Made by a program: the position numbers and the translations under genes. Positions 1 through 6,566 of a stretch of DNA of 15,276 bases are shown here, piece by piece; the stretch's first letter is position 1; each line of letters starts with the position of its first letter. Source of the DNA: an uncultured Oscillospiraceae bacterium (GTDB taxonomy: Bacteria; Bacillota; Clostridia; Oscillospirales; Ruminococcaceae). Under the pieces are notes generated by a model, which saw nothing but the letters and a program-made list of their open reading frames with translations, did no database searches and was not told where the DNA came from. The stretch spans positions 1 through 15,276 of the forward strand of contig URFD01000029.1 of the NCBI GenBank assembly GCA_900547015.1, read 5' to 3'.

Positions 1-8
1 GGCTGCCC

Positions 9-725
9 TTGACGCCATCTGCCTTATCGACCGTGTGCTTGTGCGCCAGCGCCGTTATGCTGAGGCTGCCACGTATGGCCCTCAGCAGCAACTACGGCGA
101 GATTCTCCTGAGCGCAGTCGAGAGCGCAAAGGACCAGTTCTCCGATGAGGAGTATGAGTCGCTCAAAAAAGGCGCAGAAAAGATTCGCGAAATCGAAGAA
201 AAAATCAGCGCACTTTCCGCAGACAGCACCTCTGAGCAGCCGGAGGCTGACGCACAGGGCAACAAATTCCCGAGCTTTGAGGGCAAGGATTTCGACGGCA
301 ACAGCGTTGACAACAGCCTGTTCTCCAACAATGCCTTCACTGTCGTAAACTTCTGGTTCAACGGCTGCAAGCCTTGTGCAGAGGAGCTGGACGACCTGAG
401 CGCACTCAACGAAAAGGTGAAGGAGCAGGGCGGTGAGGTCATCGGCATCAACACCGAAACCCTCGACGGCAACGAGCAGGCAATCGAAACTGCCAAGAAG
501 CTGCTCGATGCCGCAGGAGCCAGCTACCGCAACATCTACTTTGATTCGAACAGCGAAGCTGCAAAATTCGCTCTGGGCATCATGGCATTCCCGACCACCT
601 ATGTCTTTGACCGCGACGGCAACGTTGTAGGCGAACCTCTGATGGGCGGCATCGACAACGAAGCCAACCTGAAAACCCTGCAAAACACCATCGACCAGGC
701 ACTGGCAAAGGACACTGCAAAATAA
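9..725 (+). CDS. TlpA/ResA-like thioredoxin-fold protein, 5' end uncertain
   Basis: This is a thiol-disulfide oxidoreductase-like protein of the AhpC/TSA-redoxin superfamily. Numbering from the TTG at position 9, the fold begins near residue 87 with a FPSFEGKDFDGN segment. The redox motif is FNGCKPC (C120, C123), where most relatives have WCxxC. The cis-proline loop is AFPTTYV (P195), followed by a DRDGNVVGE strand. A charged, probably helical region rich in Glu and Lys lies at residues 28-70. Relatives are usually exported lipoproteins or anchored to the membrane, but no signal peptide is visible. The frame is open to the left edge, so the true start probably lies outside the window, and the TTG at 9 is only the first possible codon. 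Residues 1-23 do not resemble the rest, and a frameshift near 60-90 is possible. A terminator follows directly. The thioredoxin fold is secure; substrate and partner are unknown. Confidence 0.8.
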   Translation: MTPSALSTVCLCASAVMLRLPRMALSSNYGEILLSAVESAKDQFSDEEYESLKKGAEKIREIEEKISALSADSTSEQPEADAQGNKFPSFEGKDFDGNSVDNSLFSNNAFTVVNFWFNGCKPCAEELDDLSALNEKVKEQGGEVIGINTETLDGNEQAIETAKKLLDAAGASYRNIYFDSNSEAAKFALGIMAFPTTYVFDRDGNVVGEPLMGGIDNEANLKTLQNTIDQALAKDTAK

Positions 726-742
726 GCAAGCCGCTTTCATCA

Positions 743-775
743 TAGCGAGGACCGTTTGGCCCTCGCTATTTTTTT
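743..775 (+). terminator. Intrinsic terminator of the thioredoxin-like gene
   Basis: The stem TAGCGAGG (743-750) pairs with CCTCGCTA (761-768). An A/C mismatch and two further C-G pairs close a GTTT loop, and seven T follow at 769-775. It lies 18 bases after the stop codon, as expected for a rho-independent terminator on the plus strand. Confidence 0.9.
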
Positions 776-795
776 GTCCTGTTTTTTTTAAAATA

Positions 796-836
796 GGGCA
801 AAAAGAAAATGACCTCCCGAGGGAGGTCATTTTCTT
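796..836 (-). terminator. Terminator of the alaS-hinT-phosphoribosyltransferase unit
   Basis: A perfect 16-base inverted repeat (803-818 with 821-836) contains GACCTCCC/GGGAGGTC flanked by A-rich and T-rich arms. Read on the minus strand, it ends in a T-rich run that continues past the stem. It starts eight bases beyond the stop codon of the phosphoribosyltransferase gene. The A/T arms could also stop plus-strand transcripts, so it may work in both directions between the two convergent genes. Confidence 0.88.
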
Positions 837-844
837 ATCGATTC

Positions 845-1381
845 TTATTCGTGAATCAGTGGCAGAGGTGCCAGGAAGATGATGTCGTCGCGCAGAGCTG
901 CATCCCCTTCTGCAAGGACTGCTGCTTTGCCTGCAACGATACCGCCGGCCTTTTCGGTCAGCTTCTCCAGCGCACGCAGAGATTCGCCGGTGCTGATTAC
1001 ATCGTCTACCAGCAGAACGCGCTTGCCGCGCAGATACTCCATATCCTCGCCGGAGAGGAACAGCTTCTGCAAGCCTGCGGTTGTGATGGACTGTACGTCA
1101 ACCTCCACCGCATTTTTCATGTAGAGCTTCTTGCTCTTTCTGGCAAGAATATAGCGTTTTCCGCCCTGACGGGACATCTCGTAAGCCAGCGGAATTCCCT
1201 TCGACTCTGCTGTGAGCAGAACATCATACTCCGGCAGACGCTTTAACAGCTCGGTAGCGCAGGCGATGGTCAGCTCGACATCCGAAAACATGACAAAGCC
1301 TGCAATCGACACGCCGTTTCCCAGCGGACAAACCGGCAGGTCACGCTCAAGACCTGCTACCTGAAGGCGATATGTATCCAT
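845..1381 (-). CDS. APRT-like purine phosphoribosyltransferase family protein
   Basis: This is a type I phosphoribosyltransferase that would transfer ribose-5-phosphate from PRPP to a base, most likely a purine. The PRPP-binding signature VLLVDDVISTGES is at about residues 122-134, with the two acidic residues and the TG loop in place. An AESKGIPLA stretch (about 58-66) and ARKSKKLYMK (about 80-89) match segments of the adenine phosphoribosyltransferase family. At 178 residues it has the size of APRT. The ATG at 1381 was chosen over the one at 1390 because AGAAAGG abuts the upstream ATG directly but lies nine bases from the downstream one. It is the last gene of the alaS unit, 24 bases after the HIT gene. 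The exact base is not settled: adenine is the family default, and a related PRTase without known substrate is possible. Confidence 0.85.
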   Translation of the reverse strand: MDTYRLQVAGLERDLPVCPLGNGVSIAGFVMFSDVELTIACATELLKRLPEYDVLLTAESKGIPLAYEMSRQGGKRYILARKSKKLYMKNAVEVDVQSITTAGLQKLFLSGEDMEYLRGKRVLLVDDVISTGESLRALEKLTEKAGGIVAGKAAVLAEGDAALRDDIIFLAPLPLIHE

Positions 1382-1405
1382 TTGAATCATCCTTTCTTGG
1401 CAGGA

Positions 1406-1744
1406 CTATGCCTGCCAGCTCAGCTCTTTTCCACCAATGACATGAAAGTGCAGGTGAGGCACCGACTGACCGGCATCCGCACCGCAGTTGGAGATAACGC
1501 GGTAGCCGCCGGTGATGCCTGCCTGTGCCGCCAGCTGTCCAATCTTTTCCAAAATGTAGGCAACTGTCTGGCTGTTTTCGGCATTGATCTGGTCCACGCT
1601 CTGGATATGCTCCTTTGGAATCACCAGAAAATGCACCGGAGCGATGGGAGCAATGTCATAAAACGCAAGGATTTTGTCATCCTCATACAGTTTTTTGGAA
1701 GGGATTTCGCCGCTGATAATCTTACAGAACAGACAATCTTCCAT
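1406..1744 (-). CDS. hinT: HIT family hydrolase, HinT type
   Basis: This is a histidine-triad nucleotide hydrolase of 112 residues, the usual length for the HinT branch. The active-site motif HLHFHVIGG contains H97, H99 and H101; by family precedent the middle histidine is the nucleophile. The N-terminus holds C4 and C7 in a DCLFCKI motif, a zinc-site pair in many bacterial members. Known HinT proteins cleave purine nucleoside phosphoramidates and aminoacyl-adenylates. AGGAGGT lies about six bases before the ATG. It is 33 bases downstream of alaS with no terminator between, so it is probably translated from the same T-box-controlled message. That context fits a role in clearing aminoacyl-AMP, which is inference. 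Confidence 0.93.
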   Translation of the reverse strand: MEDCLFCKIISGEIPSKKLYEDDKILAFYDIAPIAPVHFLVIPKEHIQSVDQINAENSQTVAYILEKIGQLAAQAGITGGYRVISNCGADAGQSVPHLHFHVIGGKELSWQA

Positions 1745-1777
1745 TGTACAGACCTCCTTGTTTCAAAGAGAAATGAT

Positions 1778-4405
1778 TTATTTGAGCATTCCCTCCAGCA
1801 TTGCCGGAACGCCGGAAAGAACTTCCTCTGCCTTGGACAGATCCGCAGCACCGCCCATTGCGCTGTCCGGACGGCCGCCGCCCTTACCGCCGAGCTGTGC
1901 AGTGATCTCCTTGACCAGCTTGCCCGCATGAGCGCCGGCCTTTACTGCCTGCTCGCCGCAGACTGCCAGAACGCTGGACTTGCCGTCGCAGGATGCTGCA
2001 AAGACTGCAACAACATCCGGAGCGTCTGCCTTCACCTGGTCACCGAGGGTACGCAGGCTGTCCGGTGCAGTATTCTTGAGTACCGCAGACAGGTAGCGAA
2101 CGCCCTTGACCTGGGTGGTGTTCTCAAACAGCTCCTTCATCTTGCTGTTGGCAATCTGAGCCTGAAGGGATTCAATCTCTCTGGACTGTGCCTTCAGCTC
2201 TCTTGCAACCGACTGAGCCTTGGAAACAACCTCAGCCTGACCGGCTGCCTTAAACTCGGATGCAACTGCATCGATGATGCCCTCTGCGTGGTCGAGCAGT
2301 TCCAGCACGCCCATGCCGGTTGCTGCTTCGATTCTTCTGACACCGGCTGCAACCGAGGATTCCGAGATAATTTTGAACACACCAATCTGTGCGGTGTTCG
2401 GAACATGGGTACCGCCGCAGAATTCTACCGAGTCGCCCATGGTGCAGACGCGGACAACATCGCCGTATTTTTCACCGAACAGAGCCATTGCGCCCTTTTC
2501 CTTTGCCTGCTCAATTGGCAGCTCTTCGACCTGAACCGGATGGCCGGCAAGAATCATGGCATTGACCAGATCCTGTGTTTTCTGAATCTCCTCTGCGGTC
2601 ATTGCGGAGAAGTGGCTGAAGTCAAAGCGGCAGCGATGCTCGTCATAGTAGGAGCCTGCCTGATGAACATGGTTGCCCAGAACCTGACGCAGTGCAAGCT
2701 GAAGCAGGTGGCAGACCGAGTGGTTGGACATGATGCGGCGGCGGCGCAGAGCATCCACCTTTGCACAGACCTTGTCACCGGTGGTGAAGCTGCCGCTGGC
2801 AACAGTACCGATGTGCATGAAGTGACCCTCGTGGTCCTTCTTGGTATCCTCAACGGTAAAGACATTTTCGCCGCAGACGATGACGCCGGTATCTCCTACC
2901 TGACCGCCGGACTCGCCGTAGAACGAGGTGGTGTTGAGAATCAGGGTTGCCTGCTGGCCCTCCTCGACGCTGTCTGCAAAGCTGCCGGAGCTAATCAGAG
3001 CCAGAACGGAGGCATCCTGCTCGAGTGTCTGGTAACCGGTGAAGGTGGTTGCCGGCAGAGCGGTCAGGTCGATGGTGTCGGTGCTCCAACCGCTGACATC
3101 CTTGCGTGCCTCTCTTGCACGGACACGCTGCTCATTCATCAGGCGGTTGAACTCCTCCTCATCAATGGTGATGTTCTGCTCGCCGAGAATCTCACGGGTC
3201 AGATCGATTGGGAAGCCAAAGGTGTCGTACAGACGGAAGGCATCCTCGCCGGAGAGCACGCCGCCCTTGCCTTCAAAGGAAGCAATCAGCTGCTGAAGCT
3301 GCTCCATGCCCTGGTCGATGGTTTTCTGGAAGCGCTCCTCCTCTGCCTTGATTACCTTGACGATGTATTCCTCGTTCTCACGCAGCTCCGGATAAGCACC
3401 CTCGTTTTCCTGAATTACGGTGCGGGCAACCTCATGCAGGAAGGTTCCCTCGATGCCCAGCAATCTGCCGTGACGGGCGGCGCGGCGCAGCAATCTTCTC
3501 AGGACATAGCCTCTGCCCTCGTTGGATGGCAGAACGCCGTCGCCGATCATGAAGGTAGTGGAACGGATGTGGTCGGTGATAACACGCAGGGAGATGTCGT
3601 TCTTCTCGTCCTGCTTGTACTCTACATTTGCGATGCGGCAGATGTGCTTCATGATATTCTGAACGGTGTCAACCTCAAAGAGGTTTCCTACATTCTGCAT
3701 GACGCAAGCCAGACGCTCCAGTCCCATGCCGGTATCGATATTCGGCTTTGGCATCCGGGTGTAGTGGCCGTTTCCATCCGAGTCGAACTGGGAGAATACC
3801 AGGTTCCAGATTTCCATGAAGCGGTCGCAGTCGCAGCCAACCGCACATTCCGGTCTGCCGCAGCCAACGCCTTCGCCGCGGTCAAAGTGGATTTCCGAGC
3901 AAGGGCCGCAAGGACCGGAGCCATGCTCCCAGAAGTTGTCCTTTTTGCCCAGACGGACAATGCGCTCCGGCGGGATGCCGACATTCTTGGTCCAGATATC
4001 GAACGCTTCATCGTCCTCTTCATAGATGGTAATCCACAGCTTGTCTGCCGGAATCTCCAATACCTCGGTTAAAAACTCCCATGCCCAAGCAGTTGCCTCA
4101 ACCTTGAAGTAATCCCCGAAGGAGAAGTTGCCCAGCATCTCGAAGTAGGTTCCGTGGCGGTCATCGTGACCAACGCTGTCGATATCCGGGGTGCGGATAC
4201 ATTTCTGGCAGGTGGTGACACGGTGGTTCGGAGGGGTCTCCAAACCCAAGAAATACTTTTTCAGCGGAGCCATGCCGGAGTTAATCAGCAGCAGGCTCTT
4301 ATCATTTTTCGGCACCAGCGATGCGCTTGGCAGACGGGTGTGACCCTTGCTCTCAAAGAAGGAAAGGAACTGCTCGCGCAGCTCGTTAAGTCCTGTCCAT
4401 TTCAT
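1778..4405 (-). CDS. alaS: Alanyl-tRNA synthetase
   Basis: This cytoplasmic class II synthetase charges tRNA-Ala with alanine. At 875 residues it is full length for bacterial AlaRS. The N-terminal catalytic core starts with MKWTGLNELREQFLSFF and contains VTTCQKCIRTPDID and GNFSFGDYFK. The tRNA-recognition region includes GRGYVLRRLLRRAARHG. The editing domain has its metal ligands in HSVCH (H562, H566) and CGGTH (C663, H667), so it should remove mischarged Ser and Gly. The C-Ala domain carries the glycine-rich GGKGGGRPDSAMGGA near the end. The start at 4405 fits the conserved N-terminus; its ribosome site, AAAGGGGAA, is somewhat distant. A T-box leader and a consensus promoter precede it, and hinT follows. 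Confidence 0.98.
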   Translation of the reverse strand: MKWTGLNELREQFLSFFESKGHTRLPSASLVPKNDKSLLLINSGMAPLKKYFLGLETPPNHRVTTCQKCIRTPDIDSVGHDDRHGTYFEMLGNFSFGDYFKVEATAWAWEFLTEVLEIPADKLWITIYEEDDEAFDIWTKNVGIPPERIVRLGKKDNFWEHGSGPCGPCSEIHFDRGEGVGCGRPECAVGCDCDRFMEIWNLVFSQFDSDGNGHYTRMPKPNIDTGMGLERLACVMQNVGNLFEVDTVQNIMKHICRIANVEYKQDEKNDISLRVITDHIRSTTFMIGDGVLPSNEGRGYVLRRLLRRAARHGRLLGIEGTFLHEVARTVIQENEGAYPELRENEEYIVKVIKAEEERFQKTIDQGMEQLQQLIASFEGKGGVLSGEDAFRLYDTFGFPIDLTREILGEQNITIDEEEFNRLMNEQRVRAREARKDVSGWSTDTIDLTALPATTFTGYQTLEQDASVLALISSGSFADSVEEGQQATLILNTTSFYGESGGQVGDTGVIVCGENVFTVEDTKKDHEGHFMHIGTVASGSFTTGDKVCAKVDALRRRRIMSNHSVCHLLQLALRQVLGNHVHQAGSYYDEHRCRFDFSHFSAMTAEEIQKTQDLVNAMILAGHPVQVEELPIEQAKEKGAMALFGEKYGDVVRVCTMGDSVEFCGGTHVPNTAQIGVFKIISESSVAAGVRRIEAATGMGVLELLDHAEGIIDAVASEFKAAGQAEVVSKAQSVARELKAQSREIESLQAQIANSKMKELFENTTQVKGVRYLSAVLKNTAPDSLRTLGDQVKADAPDVVAVFAASCDGKSSVLAVCGEQAVKAGAHAGKLVKEITAQLGGKGGGRPDSAMGGAADLSKAEEVLSGVPAMLEGMLK

Positions 4406-4482
4406 CTGTTTTTTGTTCCCCTTTTCACAATAGATTCTGGTTGCTTTTCTGTCCGGACGGGGTGGACCTGCTCAGGCAAAAC

Positions 4483-4515
4483 AAAAAGCCCCCGTCCCGT
4501 AATTGGGACGAGGGC
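4483..4515 (-). terminator. T-box-controlled attenuator terminator
   Basis: On the minus strand AGCCCTCGTCCC pairs with GGGACGGGGGCT around an AATTAC loop (4488-4515), followed by TTTTT at 4483-4487. It lies about 80 bases before the alaS start. It competes with the antiterminator formed by the T-box sequence. Confidence 0.92.
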
Positions 4516-4764
4516 TGCAAAACTCCCGTGGTACCACCCAAATTGCAGCATCCCAGCGATGTGGGGTACTGCCGCTTTGAAAGTTCCATTAACGCTGGAA
4601 GGACGTGCGGCTCCTCACCGCAGGCTCCAAGACGGCCCTCCTGTCAAGGATGCGGCAGGACCTTTCAGCCGATGGGTCCCTCTCTGTCTGCCGTTTTGAA
4701 CAGGATTTCTCTTTTCATAGCCTTTTGCCTGATGATGGGTCTGCCGTTTGGCATCCCCTGTTCG
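4483..4764 (-). promoter_or_regulatory. T-box riboswitch leader of alaS
   Basis: Uncharged tRNA-Ala should bind this leader and favour read-through into alaS. On the minus strand it carries TGGGTGGTACCACGG (about 4527-4541), the conserved T-box sequence, followed by a terminator. An antiterminator can form between GCTGCAA (4543-4549) and TTGCAGC (4514-4520). The second arm overlaps the base of the terminator stem, so the two structures exclude each other. Upstream, AGAGAG and GGCTGAAAG (about 4661-4686) resemble the distal part of Stem I. Possible pairings are CCTGTTCAA with TTGACAGG and CGGCA with TGCCG. The specifier codon was not resolved: GCA (4651-4653) and GCC (4623-4625) are alanine codons on the 3' side of Stem I. 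This leader fills most of the long gene-free stretch between alaS and spoIIR. Confidence 0.93.
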
Positions 4765-4770
4765 TTTCAA

Positions 4771-4799
4771 ATTATAGCCCACGGGGATTTTCTTGTCAA
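4771..4799 (-). promoter_or_regulatory. Consensus sigma-A promoter of alaS
   Basis: The minus strand has TTGACA (4794-4799), a 17-base spacer and TATAAT (4771-4776). Both hexamers match the vegetative consensus exactly and the spacing is ideal. Transcription should start near 4764, just before the T-box Stem I. The -35 box is 31 bases after the spoIIR stop codon. Confidence 0.93.
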
Positions 4800-4830
4800 G
4801 GGCTTTCGCAGCGAATTTGCATCCTCCCCT

Positions 4831-5487
4831 CTAGGACAGCGCTTCCTGCCTGTGCAACAGCTCCAACAGGGCAAAGCGCGGCTCGTACTGCGGTCGGGCA
4901 GAAAGAACCCGAAGCTGGGCCCAGCTAAACTGCGGCGGCTGTTCCGGCTGGGCAAATGCCGGCGGCAGGCACATCTGTGGGAACAGCACACACCACCAGT
5001 TGTGGCCTCTGCCCTCGCCGATGGTAAAGCGCACCGCCTGATACTCCCCTGCCGGCATGGTGAAGCCCTCATAGGTGCGGGTGTTAAAATACATTCGGGT
5101 CACGCAGGCGGACACCGTCTGACCGCTGCCGTGTTTTGCAAGCTCATCCCGAGCGGCGGCGACCAGCTGCGGCAGCAATCGGCGCGCCTGACGGGCGGTT
5201 TCCTCGGCATTGGTGCAGCCCTCGCCCAGACCCATCTGTTCAGCTTCCAGCAGAATCCGGTCGCGCACTCGGAGCTTGAGCTGCTGGTCCTGTCGGGTGT
5301 CCGAATTGGCCAGAATGTGCAGACGCAGCACCCCGTCATACAGCTCATGGCAGCCTGTGGAAAAAACGGCGCTGTCCACAATTAAATACCCCATCAGGCT
5401 CAGCAGCATCACCGCCGCCGTCACTGCCGTCATATTCCGTTTTAAAAATTCTGACGCTTTGGCAGCGCCCCGTGTGCTGAGCTTCAT
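4831..5487 (-). CDS. spoIIR: Stage II sporulation protein R
   Basis: SpoIIR is made in the forespore and secreted across the septum, where it triggers SpoIIGA to cleave pro-sigma-E in the mother cell (known from Bacillus subtilis). The product has 218 residues, close to the Bacillus protein. A hydrophobic segment at about residues 19-41 would serve as signal or anchor. Family motifs are LRLHILANSD (54-63) and the conserved block at about 147-174 containing IGEGRGHNWWCVLFP. The ATG at 5487 was chosen because AGGAGG lies seven bases upstream; the open frame extends further, but that part holds the promoter. A sigma-F-like promoter precedes it. It is transcribed towards alaS, with no clear terminator between them. 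Confidence 0.96.
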   Translation of the reverse strand: MKLSTRGAAKASEFLKRNMTAVTAAVMLLSLMGYLIVDSAVFSTGCHELYDGVLRLHILANSDTRQDQQLKLRVRDRILLEAEQMGLGEGCTNAEETARQARRLLPQLVAAARDELAKHGSGQTVSACVTRMYFNTRTYEGFTMPAGEYQAVRFTIGEGRGHNWWCVLFPQMCLPPAFAQPEQPPQFSWAQLRVLSARPQYEPRFALLELLHRQEALS

Positions 5488-5525
5488 CGTTTTTTCCTCC
5501 TGTTGTCCGCTGTGATGATGCTCTG

Positions 5526-5554
5526 AGGATGCCCGACGGCGGCACAGATTATAC
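5526..5554 (-). promoter_or_regulatory. Probable sigma-F (forespore) promoter of spoIIR
   Basis: The minus strand reads GTATA (5550-5554), a 15-base spacer and GGGCATCCT (5526-5534). This fits the sigma-F pattern as I recall it: a GYATA -35 box and a -10 box starting GGNNA. It ends about 25 bases before the AGGAGG site of spoIIR, a gene known to be sigma-F dependent in Bacillus. A TATAAT overlaps the -35 box but has no good vegetative -35 partner. Confidence 0.72.
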
Positions 5555-5602
5555 AGAAACTGTAAAAAATCATGGGCAAGCTCTCTTTCTTTCCAAAATG
5601 GC

Positions 5603-5631
5603 AGGACAAATTCCCAAAAAAATGATATAAT
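5603..5631 (+). promoter_or_regulatory. Probable sigma-A promoter of the PHP-ispE-nadE unit
   Basis: AGGACA (5603-5608) matches the -35 consensus at four of six bases. It is separated by 17 bases from a perfect TATAAT (5626-5631). Transcription would start near 5638, giving a leader of about 84 bases with a small GATGC/GCATC hairpin (5646-5662). A TTGACA at 5668-5673 is a second possible -35 box, but no good -10 box lies at the right distance. Confidence 0.7.
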
Positions 5632-5721
5632 ATTCCTATCATCAGGATGCTTTTTTTGCATCATCCATTGACAAGGCAGCGAATCGACTGCTGTGTATCA
5701 GTCAGGAGGAGAGAATCAACC

Positions 5722-6528
5722 ATGTATATGAATCTGTTTGACAGCCATGTTCACTCGGATAATTCCCACGACGGTGAGCACTCGGTCACCTTCCTCTGCG
5801 AAAATGCGCAGGAGAAAGGCTTGATGGGGCTGTGCATCACCGACCACTACGAGCTGAATCTGAACAACGCGCAGGCGGATATGTGCCTGCGAAACTCCTT
5901 TATCGAAACCGGCCGCGCCCGTCAGGCATTCGACCACCGTCTGATGGTCATGAACGGCATCGAGATGGGTCAGGCCATTCAGGATTTGAACCGCGCGAAC
6001 GCCGTCCTGCGAAAATATCGCTTCGACTTTGTCATCGGTTCCCTGCACTGCGACCGCCAGATGGACGACTATGCCTATGTCGATTTTTCCAATCTGGATG
6101 CCGAGCTGATTTTGCAGCACTATTTCGAGGAAATGCTCGAGCTGTGCCAGTGGGGAAAATTTGACTCGCTCGCTCACATGACCTACCCTCTGCGGTACAT
6201 CACCGGAAAATATCACATTCAAATTGATATGAGCCAGTACGACGAGCTCATCCACGAAATCCTCTCCACCCTTGCCCGCAAGGATTTGGCGCTGGAAATC
6301 AACACAGCCGGACTGCGGCGCGAAATCAGGCAGACCTCCCCAACGCTGGAATATGTCCGGGAGTTCCGCGAGCTGGGCGGACGGTTCCTGACCTTCGGCT
6401 CGGACGCACACCGCGCTCAGGATTTGGGCGCTAATCTAGATGTTGCCTTTGATATGGCAAAGGAGGCCGGCTTCTCCTACTTCACCGTCTACAAAAAGCG
6501 GGAGCCTCGTCTGCTGCGTCTGCTGTAA
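5722..6528 (+). CDS. PHP-domain phosphoesterase, HisJ-type histidinol phosphatase family
   Basis: This PHP-fold metal-dependent phosphoesterase has 268 residues, the size of HisJ-type histidinol phosphatases, which dephosphorylate L-histidinol phosphate. Likely metal ligands are all present: H9 and H11 in DSHVHSD, D41-H42 in ITDHYE, E81 in NGIEMG, H109 in IGSLHC, H152 in LAHMTYP, and D228 and H230 in GSDAHR. The ATG at 5722 follows AGGAGGAGAG at a normal distance; the open frame upstream runs back over the promoter and is not expected to be translated. No other histidine genes are nearby, and the gene instead begins a unit with DUF362, ispE and nadE. The true substrate could therefore be another phosphate ester. 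Family certain, substrate uncertain. Confidence 0.88.
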   Translation: MYMNLFDSHVHSDNSHDGEHSVTFLCENAQEKGLMGLCITDHYELNLNNAQADMCLRNSFIETGRARQAFDHRLMVMNGIEMGQAIQDLNRANAVLRKYRFDFVIGSLHCDRQMDDYAYVDFSNLDAELILQHYFEEMLELCQWGKFDSLAHMTYPLRYITGKYHIQIDMSQYDELIHEILSTLARKDLALEINTAGLRREIRQTSPTLEYVREFRELGGRFLTFGSDAHRAQDLGANLDVAFDMAKEAGFSYFTVYKKREPRLLRLL

Positions 6529-6566
6529 GCAAGGAAAAAATCTACCACGCTGGAGGGATTCATCTT

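Noticed and set aside
1382..4072. Very long plus-strand open frame (896 codons) opposite hinT and alaS
   Set aside because: It lies entirely antisense to two genes with clear family motifs, has no ribosome site, and its translation is a Leu, Cys and Val-rich string with no recognisable domain. GC-rich codon use commonly creates such frames.
4800..4830. Possible spoIIR terminator between its stop codon and the alaS promoter
   Set aside because: Only a four-pair stem (TTCG/CGAA) is visible with no T run. spoIIR transcripts probably run into the T-box leader, where the attenuator could stop them.
5647..5721. N-terminal extension of the PHP gene from an ATG at 5647
   Set aside because: It starts about ten bases after the expected transcription start, has no Shine-Dalgarno site, and adds residues unlike the family. 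The ATG at 5722 has a good site.
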